Assembly: GCA_023252155.1 (NCBI GenBank)
Contig: JAHEXJ010000003.1
Coordinates: 16,013 to 80,012, forward strand
DNA: 64,000 bases
Direction of reading: 5' to 3'
Origin: Actinomycetes bacterium
GTDB lineage: Bacteria; Actinomycetota; Actinomycetes; Nanopelagicales; Nanopelagicaceae
Of this stretch, positions 8,092-15,741 are shown piece after piece (position 1 is the stretch's first letter; the number at the start of each line of letters is the position of its first letter). The position numbers and the translations under genes are program-made. The notes under the pieces are model-generated. The model was not told the DNA's origin. It ran no database searches and saw only the letters and a program-made list of their open reading frames with translations.

Positions 8092-9132
8092 TCAGACCTT
8101 CTCCGTAACAGTTTTACCCAGAAGCCCCGTTGGTTTGAAGGCCATGAGAAGAATCAAAATAGAGAACACAACCGTTTGCGACCATTGCTGACCTAAGCCA
8201 ATAGGCAACCCATCATTGAGACCTTGGATGAGGCCGATTAGAAGCGCACCAAGGACTGCGCCCTGGAGATTTCCAATTCCGCCCATGACCGCCGAAGTAA
8301 ATGCAATCAACCCAAGTTGATAGCCCAAGTTATATGAGGTTAAACCTCGTGTTTGTTGAAAGATTAAACCGGCCGCGCCAGCAAGGGCGCCACCGAGGGC
8401 GAAGGTAAATGAAATCGTTCGATTGACGTTGATGCCCATGAGGCGCGCTGCATCCTGATCTTGAGCAGTCGCTCGCATTGCTTTGCCTTGCCTTGTTCGC
8501 GAAACGATCCAAGACATCAAGATGAGGAGTGGCACAGTAATAATCACCGAAATGATGGTGGTGTACGGGATGGTTACGTTGTCAATCTTGATCTGGCCAC
8601 TTGGCAGGATGCTATTCCATGTCTTCTGACCTGAACCGTTCCAGTGAAGTCCGACGAATTGCAAAATGAATGACATACCCACCGCGGTGATGAGCGGCGC
8701 AAGTTTGGGTGCCCGGCGAAGTCTTCGATAAGCGAAACGCTCGATACCCACATTGATTGAGGCTCCAAAGGTCATGACCGCGACCAGACACGCGGCGAAG
8801 ATTCCGAATGCCGCGATTCCCGTGTGAGTCTTGCCGAACCAGACCGAAATGAAGTTAGCTGAAAAGACGGTGCCAAGCATGAAGAGGTCACCATGAGCAA
8901 AGTTAATGAGTTCGATAATTCCATAAACAAGGGTGTACCCCAGAGCAATCAGTGCGTACAGCACTCCGTTGCTTAGGCCAATGAGAGAGGCTTGAAAAAA
9001 TTGGGAGGGCGACTTCGCAAAATTTATCCCTAGCCAGTACAAAATCCCGAGGGCGGCTAAAGTTCCTAAAGTCCTTTCCAAGTAACGGCGTCGGTCCTGC
9101 CGCGCTTGGTACCCCTTACTAAGAATTGACAC
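8092..9132 (-). CDS. livH: branched-chain amino acid ABC transporter permease LivH
   Basis: Second channel subunit, 346 residues, about 40 longer than the shortest LivH proteins because of an N-terminal extension (MSILSKGYQARQDRRRY) before the first helix. The core segments LSNGVLYALIALGYTLVYGI and IELINFAHGDLFMLG are diagnostic of LivH. The cytoplasmic loop TRQGKAMRATAQDQDAARLM contacts the ATPases. It starts at GTG 9132 with an AGGAG Shine-Dalgarno five bases upstream. It is separated from the binding-protein gene by 161 bp that contain a strong hairpin, unlike the overlapping genes that follow it. Confidence 0.94.
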   Translation of the reverse strand: MSILSKGYQARQDRRRYLERTLGTLAALGILYWLGINFAKSPSQFFQASLIGLSNGVLYALIALGYTLVYGIIELINFAHGDLFMLGTVFSANFISVWFGKTHTGIAAFGIFAACLVAVMTFGASINVGIERFAYRRLRRAPKLAPLITAVGMSFILQFVGLHWNGSGQKTWNSILPSGQIKIDNVTIPYTTIISVIITVPLLILMSWIVSRTRQGKAMRATAQDQDAARLMGINVNRTISFTFALGGALAGAAGLIFQQTRGLTSYNLGYQLGLIAFTSAVMGGIGNLQGAVLGALLIGLIQGLNDGLPIGLGQQWSQTVVFSILILLMAFKPTGLLGKTVTEKV

Positions 9133-9242
9133 TAAAACTCCTTCGCGCTGCGCGCAATATGGTGGTCATCGTAATACAACAGGCATTTCAAAGATACAAA
9201 AACAACGCGGGGAATTGGTTTTTTACTTGGCTCATCTCAGAG

Positions 9243-9274
9243 CTATCGGGGTGAGCACTAGCCCACCCCGATAG
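9243..9274. promoter_or_regulatory. perfect 11-bp hairpin between the binding-protein and permease genes
   Basis: CTATCGGGGTG (9243-9253) and CACCCCGATAG (9264-9274) pair perfectly around a 10-base loop, 20 bases after the livK stop. On the minus strand, which is the direction of liv transcription, no U-tract follows the stem; on the plus strand five T follow it. It is therefore more likely to be a partial terminator or an RNA-stabilising structure that sets more binding protein than permease than a full intrinsic terminator. Confidence 0.65.
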
Positions 9275-9293
9275 TTTTTGAGACTGAACTGAC

Positions 9294-10565
9294 TTACTTA
9301 ACTGTTTGGGCCTTCAGGGTGGTTTCTTGTCCGCCCTTTACAACCTCAATGGTTACGTCCTTGGCCAATGTGTCACCAGTTAGGGTGCTGATTGACAGCG
9401 CCTTTCCTAGAACAGAGACCTTGGCAGGAATTGTGATTCCTGAACCAGAGAAGATTGCATTTGTTACGCCCTTGCGAGTTCCATCAGATTTGGCGATTGC
9501 GGCCAAGATAACCTGGACTGCAGCAACACCATAAACTGGATAGGAACCAACTGGAGCCTTTCCGTATGCCTTCTTGTAAGCCTTAACGAAGTTGGCACCG
9601 GCGCCCTTTGGATCGATCTTTGCCAACAAATCGCTGGAAAGACCTGCGAATGATAGGTAAGCACCATTGGCTTCAGGCATTGAGTTAAATTGTGGGTAAC
9701 CAGTAAATCCATCTGGTGCCATGAACTTAACCGCCGTGTTGTCGCCAAGAACTGCAACCTTGTCCTTCATCAACTGTCCACCGTTGTTATCAAAGATACC
9801 GCCGACATAAATCATGTCTGGGTTAAGAGCCTTGATCTTGGTGAAGAGAGCTGTGTAATCGGATTGCTTTGCATCCCAACCTTCGCCGTAGGCGCCGCTT
9901 GAGAGAACATTGAGGCCGATCTTCTTGGCTTCAGTTGTGAATGCCTGCGCAACGCCTTGACCGTAGGTCTGGGTGTCATTGAGGACATAAACGTTTTTTA
10001 CCCCAATTGACTTCGCGAACTGTGCTGCGGCCGCGCCCTGATTGTCATCAGTTGTGCAAACACGTGCGTAGTTGCGAACGCCTGTTGGGTAGTAAACATC
10101 TGGCTCGCCTGGGTTCCATGCCTTGGTCAAGCCAGGGTTGGTGTTGGCGTCAGAAACCATTGTCATTGCCCCACCAGGTGCCTGGTTAAGGATAGGAATT
10201 TCGATCTTTGCGCAACCAGAGTTGTACGTTCCCATTACGGCAACCTCACTCTTGTTGGCTACGTGAGCCTGCGCGTTTGCAGCGCACTTTGCTGGATCCC
10301 AAGATGCAGCTGCAGCGGTCGCGTCATCGTAGATCTTGAACTTGACCGTGTACTTGCCGGCCTTGTACTTGATCTGCTTGAGGTAGAGCGCAATTGCCTT
10401 GTTTGTTGAATCATTTGAATCGAACGATGATCCCTGTAGAGGAAGATCGGACGAAATTGTTAGGACCTTCGTTGCGGCATCTGCCGCTGAAGTTCCCGCT
10501 ACTAGTCCTGCAGCAACCATCGCAACAGATGCGACGATGCCTACAGCACGATACGTCTTCTTCAT
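9294..10565 (-). CDS. livK: branched-chain amino acid ABC transporter substrate-binding protein, non-lipidated
   Basis: Type I periplasmic-binding-protein fold, 423 residues, delivering an amino acid to LivHM. The signal peptide (about 1-30: KKTYR, a hydrophobic stretch, then SAADA) ends at an A-x-A signal-peptidase I site and contains no lipobox cysteine. Domain marks are ISSDLPLQGSSFDSNDSTN, CAKIEIPILNQAP and VYVLNDTQTYGQGVAQAF. The next gene upstream encodes a very similar protein that does have a lipobox. The codons differ at many third positions between the two copies, so the duplication is not fresh. A weak AGGAAGG Shine-Dalgarno precedes ATG 10565. Which amino acid it binds is not shown by sequence. 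Confidence 0.93.
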   Translation of the reverse strand: MKKTYRAVGIVASVAMVAAGLVAGTSAADAATKVLTISSDLPLQGSSFDSNDSTNKAIALYLKQIKYKAGKYTVKFKIYDDATAAAASWDPAKCAANAQAHVANKSEVAVMGTYNSGCAKIEIPILNQAPGGAMTMVSDANTNPGLTKAWNPGEPDVYYPTGVRNYARVCTTDDNQGAAAAQFAKSIGVKNVYVLNDTQTYGQGVAQAFTTEAKKIGLNVLSSGAYGEGWDAKQSDYTALFTKIKALNPDMIYVGGIFDNNGGQLMKDKVAVLGDNTAVKFMAPDGFTGYPQFNSMPEANGAYLSFAGLSSDLLAKIDPKGAGANFVKAYKKAYGKAPVGSYPVYGVAAVQVILAAIAKSDGTRKGVTNAIFSGSGITIPAKVSVLGKALSISTLTGDTLAKDVTIEVVKGGQETTLKAQTVK

Positions 10566-10696
10566 GTATTGCCTTCCTGTTACTCATTTCCCGGGACAGG
10601 GAGGGCGTCAGGTTATCGGTGAGTGACTTGGCTTACAACCCGAAAACCGCCAAAATCGCAGTTATAACGAAGTTGTAACTTAGTGTTAACGCTCAT

Positions 10697-10727
10697 GACC
10701 CCTCAAACGAAATCCGCCTGAGAGGTC
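10697..10727 (-). promoter_or_regulatory. hairpin in the gap between the two binding-protein genes
   Basis: On the minus strand GACCTCTCA (10727-10719) pairs with TGAGGGGTC (10705-10697), nine pairs including one G-U that only forms in the minus-strand RNA. It begins 23 bases after the stop of the upstream binding-protein gene and has no U-tract. Like the hairpin at 9243-9274 it probably protects or partly terminates the transcript. Confidence 0.5.
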
Positions 10728-10750
10728 AGAGACGATCAGCACGGCACAAT

Positions 10751-12007
10751 CTATTTCAGCGCCCAGGCAGTTAAAGTAGTTTCTTTTCCGCCCTTTATGA
10801 CTTCAATGGTGATATCTATAGCGTTGGTATCACCACTTTTTGGATCAATCTTTAATGACTTCCCAAGCACAGATTCGTTGGCAGGGATGGTAATTCCTGA
10901 TCCTGAGAATATTGCATCGGTCACGCCCTTACGCGTTCCATCAGATTTAGCGATTGCCGCCAAAATAACTTGCACGGCGGCGACCCCATAAACAGGATAG
11001 GACCCAACCGGTGGCTTGCCGTATTCGGCTATGTAGGACGTGACGAATCGTGCACCTGCCCCCGTTGGCGCGATCTTTGTCAGCAAGTCGCTAGACAATC
11101 CAGCAAAAGATAGGTACGCACCTGTTGCTTCGGGCATGGAACTAAAGGCTGGATAACCAGTGAATCCGTCTGGCGCCATAAATTTAACTGCGGTGTTATT
11201 GCCAAGTACGGCAACTTTGTCCTTCATCAACTGTCCACCGTTGTTATCAAAAATGCCTCCGACGTAGATCATGTCAGGGTTGAGTGCCTTTATTTTTGTA
11301 AATAGCGCTGTGTAATCTGGTTGCTTAGCATCCCAACCTTCGCCAAAAGGACCACTCGATAGAACTATAAGCCCCTGCTTCTTGGCTTCCGTCGTGAAGG
11401 CTTGAGCTACACCTTGGCCATATGTCTGCGTGTCATTTAGAACGTAAACGCTTTTTACGCCAATGGATTTGGCAAATTGAGCGGCCGCTGCGCCTTGATT
11501 ATCATCCGTTGTGCAGACACGTGCGTAGTTGCGAACACCTGTCGGGTAGTAAACGGCCGGCTCTCCTGGATTCCACGGCTTGGTAAGACCAGGGTTTGTG
11601 TTGGCATTTGAGACCATCGTCATCGCCCCACCGGGTGCTTGATTGAGAATTGGGATTTCGACTTTCGCACAACCAGAGTTGTACGTGCCCATCACTGCGA
11701 CTTCATCCTTGTTGGCCACGTGGGCTTGCGCATTGGATGTGCATTTAGCTGGGTCCCAAGAACCAGCAGAGGCAGTTGCATCATCGTAGATCTTGAACTT
11801 GACGGTGTATTTGCCAGCTTTGTAGTTAATTTGTTTGAGGTAAAGAGCAATCGCTTTATTGGTTGAGTCATTTGAATCAAACGAAGAACCCTGAAGAGGA
11901 AGGTCTGAGGAAATAATCAGAGTGTTTGCGGAAGAACATGCCGATAAGGTTCCAACTGCCAATACCGCGATCGCGACCAAGCCAATAATTCTAAATCGAT
12001 TCTTCAT
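10751..12007 (-). CDS. livK: branched-chain amino acid ABC transporter substrate-binding lipoprotein
   Basis: Paralogue of the neighbouring binding protein, 418 residues. The N-terminus MKNRFRIIGLVAIAVLAVG is followed by the lipobox LSAC with Cys24, so it should be lipid-anchored to the outer face of the membrane by Lgt and LspA, both encoded in this window. From ISSDLPLQGSSFDSNDSTN onward it is nearly the same as the second copy. The frame opens at 12037, but ATG 12007 has an AAGGGAG Shine-Dalgarno and gives a standard lipoprotein signal. It is the first gene of the liv operon, 93 bases after pdtaR on the same strand. Confidence 0.92.
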   Translation of the reverse strand: MKNRFRIIGLVAIAVLAVGTLSACSSANTLIISSDLPLQGSSFDSNDSTNKAIALYLKQINYKAGKYTVKFKIYDDATASAGSWDPAKCTSNAQAHVANKDEVAVMGTYNSGCAKVEIPILNQAPGGAMTMVSNANTNPGLTKPWNPGEPAVYYPTGVRNYARVCTTDDNQGAAAAQFAKSIGVKSVYVLNDTQTYGQGVAQAFTTEAKKQGLIVLSSGPFGEGWDAKQPDYTALFTKIKALNPDMIYVGGIFDNNGGQLMKDKVAVLGNNTAVKFMAPDGFTGYPAFSSMPEATGAYLSFAGLSSDLLTKIAPTGAGARFVTSYIAEYGKPPVGSYPVYGVAAVQVILAAIAKSDGTRKGVTDAIFSGSGITIPANESVLGKSLKIDPKSGDTNAIDITIEVIKGGKETTLTAWALK

Positions 12008-12100
12008 GGGTATTCTCCCTTGAGGTGTCCCGAACAAAAGGGGATTGATTCAGTCTCTTCCCTGCAGGAGCTGAATACAAGGGATTCCAACGACTAGTTT

Positions 12101-12706
12101 TTACCTCTCGGGCACTGCTGTCGGGGAAATGACGGCCAGCGCAACTTCTTTCATGCTCATGCGCCTATCCATAGCTGCACGTTGAATCCACGAAAAGGCT
12201 TGTGGTTCGGAGAGGTTGAGAGCACTCATCAGAATGCCTTTTGCGCGATCAATAAGTTTGCGGGTTTCGAGTCGGTCTTGCAGATTGGCGATTTCGGTTT
12301 CAAGGGAGATCATTTGTTTATGTCTACTTATAGCAATTTCCAACGCGGGAACTAAATCAGTAATTGAAAAAGGTTTGACAACATAGGCCATCACACCGGC
12401 ATCCCGGGCACGCTCCACCAATTCCTTCTGACTAAATGCTGTCAACATAAGTACCGGCGCAATGTGAATAATTTCTTCAGCAGCAGAGATGCCGTCAAGC
12501 ACCGGCATCTTCACATCCAAGATCGCCAAATCAGGTTTCAATTCCTGAACTAAGGCAATCGCTTCTTGCCCGTTGCTTGCCTGACCAACGACTTCATATC
12601 CCGCTTCTGTCAGCATCTCGACAAGATCCATGCGAATTAGTGCTTCGTCTTCAGCCACGACGATTCTGGGAGTGGGTGTAGAAATCCGTTTGGGTTCTGA
12701 TGTCAT
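12101..12706 (-). CDS. pdtaR: ANTAR-domain response regulator, PdtaR type
   Basis: A 201-residue response regulator that should bind RNA after phosphorylation and prevent transcription termination. The receiver domain (about 13-125) has the acidic pair D20-E21, the phosphate-accepting Asp64 in AILDVKMP, the conserved Thr in LMLTAFS and Lys111 in YVVKPF. The ANTAR domain (about 135-195) contains LIDRAKGILMSALNLSEPQA, the typical helix with a basic start. PdtaR partners with a PdtaS-type histidine kinase, not seen here. The start ATG lies one base after the 3' end of a tRNA gene, leaving no room for a Shine-Dalgarno. The liv operon follows on the same strand. Family identification is firm; targets are unknown. 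Confidence 0.95.
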   Translation of the reverse strand: MTSEPKRISTPTPRIVVAEDEALIRMDLVEMLTEAGYEVVGQASNGQEAIALVQELKPDLAILDVKMPVLDGISAAEEIIHIAPVLMLTAFSQKELVERARDAGVMAYVVKPFSITDLVPALEIAISRHKQMISLETEIANLQDRLETRKLIDRAKGILMSALNLSEPQAFSWIQRAAMDRRMSMKEVALAVISPTAVPER

Positions 12707-12707
12707 G

Positions 12708-12780
12708 TGCCCCGAGTCGGATTCGAACCGACACTATGCAGTGTTTGAGACTGCCCTCTCTACCGTTGGAGTACCGAGGC
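12708..12780 (-). tRNA. tRNA with Leu anticodon CAA, short variable arm
   Basis: 73 bases fold as a cloverleaf. The acceptor stem GCCTCGG pairs with TCGGGGC (two G-U pairs), followed by discriminator A12708; CCA is not encoded. The anticodon stem is GCAGT/ACTGC around loop CTCAAAC, which gives anticodon CAA (Leu, codon UUG). The T-arm is GTCGG, TTCGAAT, CCGAC. The D-stem is weak (CTC/GAG). The variable region is only 5 bases (ATAGT), whereas normal bacterial tRNA-Leu is class II with a long arm. Position between pyk and pdtaR is where Actinobacteria often carry a tRNA-Leu gene. Isoacceptor assignment therefore rests on the anticodon, A73 and synteny. Confidence 0.85.
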
Positions 12781-12789
12781 GCGCCACAT

Positions 12790-12795
12790 AGTCTA
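12790..12795 (-). promoter_or_regulatory. putative -10 box of the tRNA gene
   Basis: TAGACT on the minus strand lies 9 bases before the first base of the tRNA, so transcription would start about two bases before the mature 5' end. No good -35 is visible. A transcript starting here would also carry pdtaR. Confidence 0.4.
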
Positions 12796-12837
12796 GCGAA
12801 TACATTCTTGAGGACGAATTTACGCCCCTCTCGCTGA

Positions 12838-14277
12838 CTACCTGTAAGCGGGCGCTATGCCTCCGACAGCGTCACCAATTCTATGAACGCGCATCGCATT
12901 GGTTGATCCAGGTATTCCCGGAGGGGAACCGGCGACGATGATGACTACTTCTCCTACGAGAGCTCTCTGTGACTGCATGATGATCGAATCGACTTGCTTC
13001 ACCATCTCGTCAGTGTGATTGACCATTGGCGCCAACATCGGTTCAACTCCCCATGTGAGTGCCAAACGGTTATAGGTTCCCGCATCCGGCGTAAGAGCCA
13101 AGATCGGAATATGTGACCGTAGTCGGGCCATTCGTCGTGCCGAGTCGCCACTCTTTGTGAATGCGACCAAGAATTTTGCTCCGACTATCTCGCCCACCTC
13201 AGTGGCGGCTTTTGTAATTGCACCGCCCTTAGTTCGCGGTGTGTGCGACAAAGGACGAATGCGGTCGAGTCCACCTTCTTCTGTTCGCTCGATAATCCGC
13301 GCCATCGTCTGAACTGTCTCAATAGGGAATTCTCCGACGCTGGTTTCACCCGATAGCATCAAGGCGTCCGCGCCATCGAGAACGGCATTAGCACAGTCAG
13401 TGGCTTCGGCTCTCGTTGGGCGAGAGTTCGTGATCATCGAATCAAGCATTTGAGTAGCAACAATTACCGGCTTGGCTGACTCTCGAGCCAACTCAACGCA
13501 TCTCTTCTGAACTAGTGGCACATCCTCGATGGGAAGTTCGACTCCAAGGTCTCCACGAGCGACCATGATGCCGTCGAAGGCGTCGATGATATTTTCGAGG
13601 TTGGCGACAGCTTGGGGTTTTTCGATTTTGGCGATGACGGGTACTCGAATTCCCACTTCATCCATAATCTTGTGAACGCCGGAAATGTCATCGGCACTGC
13701 GAACGAAGGAAAGAGCGATGAAATCGGCCCCAGCGCGAAGACCCCATCGCAAATCCTCAATGTCCTTCTCCGAGAGCGCAGGAACAGAAACTGCAACACC
13801 TGGGAGATTAATGCCTTTGTTGTTACTCACGGCGCCAGGCTCGATTACCTTGGTAATCACATCGTTGCCTTTCACTTCCAAAACTTCGACGGTTACTTTC
13901 CCGTCATCGATCAAGATGCGATCCCCCGGCTTGCAGTCACCAGGTAGACCCTTATAAGTCGTACCCACTCGCTCTTTTGTGCCTTCGACTTCATCAGTAG
14001 TGATCGTGAATATGTCGCCACGTGCCAACTCATGCGGACCGTGGGCGAATCGAGCTAGTCGAATTTTTGGTCCTTGTAGATCAACAAGTATGGCAACTGC
14101 TTGACCTTGCTCTGCTGCCGCGGCGCGAACCATGTCGAGGCGAGCTTGATGTTCGGGATAGCCACCGTGCGAAAGGTTTAGGCGAGCCATATTCATTCCA
14201 GCCGCAATTAATTCGCGGATCTTCTCGGGAGTCTCAACAGCTGGTCCCAAAGTACAAACAATCTTCGCTCTACGCAT
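12838..14277 (-). CDS. pyk: pyruvate kinase
   Basis: Catalyses the last step of glycolysis, phosphoenolpyruvate plus ADP to pyruvate plus ATP. The 479 residues are a normal bacterial length. Visible motifs are the start RRAKIVCTLGPAVETPEKI, MARLNLSHG, DLQGPKIRLARF, the active-site block IIAKIEKPQA, VARGDLGVELP with a metal ligand, and QMLDSMITNSRPTRAEATD. The C-terminal allosteric domain starts near residue 350. It lies 9 bases after gltD and is probably co-transcribed with glutamate synthase. ATG 14277 fits the family start exactly. Confidence 0.97.
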   Translation of the reverse strand: MRRAKIVCTLGPAVETPEKIRELIAAGMNMARLNLSHGGYPEHQARLDMVRAAAAEQGQAVAILVDLQGPKIRLARFAHGPHELARGDIFTITTDEVEGTKERVGTTYKGLPGDCKPGDRILIDDGKVTVEVLEVKGNDVITKVIEPGAVSNNKGINLPGVAVSVPALSEKDIEDLRWGLRAGADFIALSFVRSADDISGVHKIMDEVGIRVPVIAKIEKPQAVANLENIIDAFDGIMVARGDLGVELPIEDVPLVQKRCVELARESAKPVIVATQMLDSMITNSRPTRAEATDCANAVLDGADALMLSGETSVGEFPIETVQTMARIIERTEEGGLDRIRPLSHTPRTKGGAITKAATEVGEIVGAKFLVAFTKSGDSARRMARLRSHIPILALTPDAGTYNRLALTWGVEPMLAPMVNHTDEMVKQVDSIIMQSQRALVGEVVIIVAGSPPGIPGSTNAMRVHRIGDAVGGIAPAYR

Positions 14278-14286
14278 TCTTCTACC

Positions 14287-15741
14287 TTAAACCATCATTG
14301 GACGTGCAGTGGGTGGGATCGGAGCTGGTAACTGGGTGTGACCCGTGAGGTACTTATCGACGGCAGATGCAGCGCTTCGTCCTTCGGCGATCGCCCAAAC
14401 AATGAGCGATTGTCCGCGACCCGCATCTCCACAAACAAATACCGATTCAGTAGAAGTCTGGTAGTCGAGATCACGTTTAATATTTCCGCGATCATCAAAT
14501 TCGACTTCCAACTGGTTTAACAAATCACTCTTTTCGGGACCAGTGAAACCCATCGCAAGAAAAACAAAATCTGCTGGAATCTCTCGCTCTGTTCCCAGAA
14601 TTGGCTCAAACTTGCCCGCTACGAATTCGGTTTCAACAAGAGATAGGGCTCGAACGTTGCCGCTCTCATCCCCTAGAAACTTCTCAGTAGAGACAGCGAA
14701 GATTCGATTATCAACCTCTTCGTGGGCGCTAGATACCCTGAAAATCATGGGGTAAGTAGGCCACGGCTGCGAGCTCGGACGCTCACTAGTCGGTCGCGGC
14801 ATGATCTCCAACTGCGTAATACTGGCAGCGCCTTGACGAATTGCAGTTCCAAGACAGTCAGCGCCTGTATCGCCTCCGCCCAAAATGACGACATGCTTTC
14901 CACTGACATTAATCAGCGGCTCTTTCACTTCAGCAAGGGCTTGCATGTTTCCCCAAGGTAGGTACTCCATCGCCTGATAGATACCCGAAAGCTCTCGGCC
15001 AGGCACGGGAAGATCGCGCCATTGAGTTGCACCGACGGCCAAAACAATCGCGTCGTACCGAGATTTGAGTTGATGGCCCGTGATTTCGCTTCCGACTTCT
15101 ATTCCGGCCCGGAAGCGAGTTCCTTCGGCTTCCATCTGAGAAATTCTTCGATCTAGGATCGATTTCTCCATTTTGAATTCCGGAATTCCGTATCGCATGA
15201 GACCGCCGATCTTTGGCGCCCTTTCATATACCGCCACGGTGTGGCCAGCTCGGGTTAATTGTTGCGCTGCGGCAAGACCCGCAGGACCTGATCCAACCAC
15301 TGCAATTGTCTTGCCTGTAAGACGATCCGGCGACATGGGTCGCACCTGTCCGTTTGCAAACGCCTCTTCGATTGTGCGAAGTTCTACTTGCTTAATCGTT
15401 ACGGCTTCTGCGTTGATTGCAACTACACACGCCGTTTCGCAAGGTGCAGGACACAAACGCCCCGTGAATTCCGGAAAATTATTCGTAGCATGAAGGCGCG
15501 CAATTGCTTCATTTTTATCGCCTCTCCACATCAAGTCATTCCATTCCGGAATGAGATTGCCCAAAGGGCAGCCTTGGTGGCAGAACGGAATTCCGCAATC
15601 CATACAGCGACCTGCCTGCTTCTGCAAAGTCTCGAGAGGCTGGGTTTCGTACACTTCTTTCCAGTCTTGTATGCGCACATCCACTGGACGCCTTGTCGGC
15701 AACTCTCGTGGAGTGGTCATAAAGCCTTTGGGATCACCCAT
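14287..15741 (-). CDS. gltD: glutamate synthase (NADPH) small subunit
   Basis: Passes electrons from NADPH to the large subunit of glutamate synthase. The 484 residues hold an N-terminal cysteine-rich domain with [19 protein letters not shown] for iron-sulfur clusters, a second cysteine set in [12 protein letters not shown], an FAD site [13 protein letters not shown], an NADPH site [11 protein letters not shown] and a final [18 protein letters not shown]. Start ATG 15741 has a GGAGG Shine-Dalgarno six bases upstream and overlaps the gltB end by 8 bases. Complete and ordinary for the family. Confidence 0.96.
   Translation of the reverse strand: MGDPKGFMTTPRELPTRRPVDVRIQDWKEVYETQPLETLQKQAGRCMDCGIPFCHQGCPLGNLIPEWNDLMWRGDKNEAIARLHATNNFPEFTGRLCPAPCETACVVAINAEAVTIKQVELRTIEEAFANGQVRPMSPDRLTGKTIAVVGSGPAGLAAAQQLTRAGHTVAVYERAPKIGGLMRYGIPEFKMEKSILDRRISQMEAEGTRFRAGIEVGSEITGHQLKSRYDAIVLAVGATQWRDLPVPGRELSGIYQAMEYLPWGNMQALAEVKEPLINVSGKHVVILGGGDTGADCLGTAIRQGAASITQLEIMPRPTSERPSSQPWPTYPMIFRVSSAHEEVDNRIFAVSTEKFLGDESGNVRALSLVETEFVAGKFEPILGTEREIPADFVFLAMGFTGPEKSDLLNQLEVEFDDRGNIKRDLDYQTSTESVFVCGDAGRGQSLIVWAIAEGRSAASAVDKYLTGHTQLPAPIPPTARPMMV

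Noticed and set aside
9243..9274. Full intrinsic terminator ending the binding-protein transcript
   Set aside because: On the transcribed strand no U-tract follows the stem, and the permease genes downstream lack their own clear promoter.
9294..12007. Recent duplication by a mobile element
   Set aside because: The two livK genes differ at many third codon positions, lack flanking inverted repeats, and tandem binding-protein genes are usual at this place in Actinobacteria.
12008..12100. ANTAR target (two hexaloop hairpins) before the liv operon
   Set aside because: Only one weak stem (TCCCT with AGGGA and a 16-base loop) could be drawn; the paired hexaloops with the required A and G were not found.
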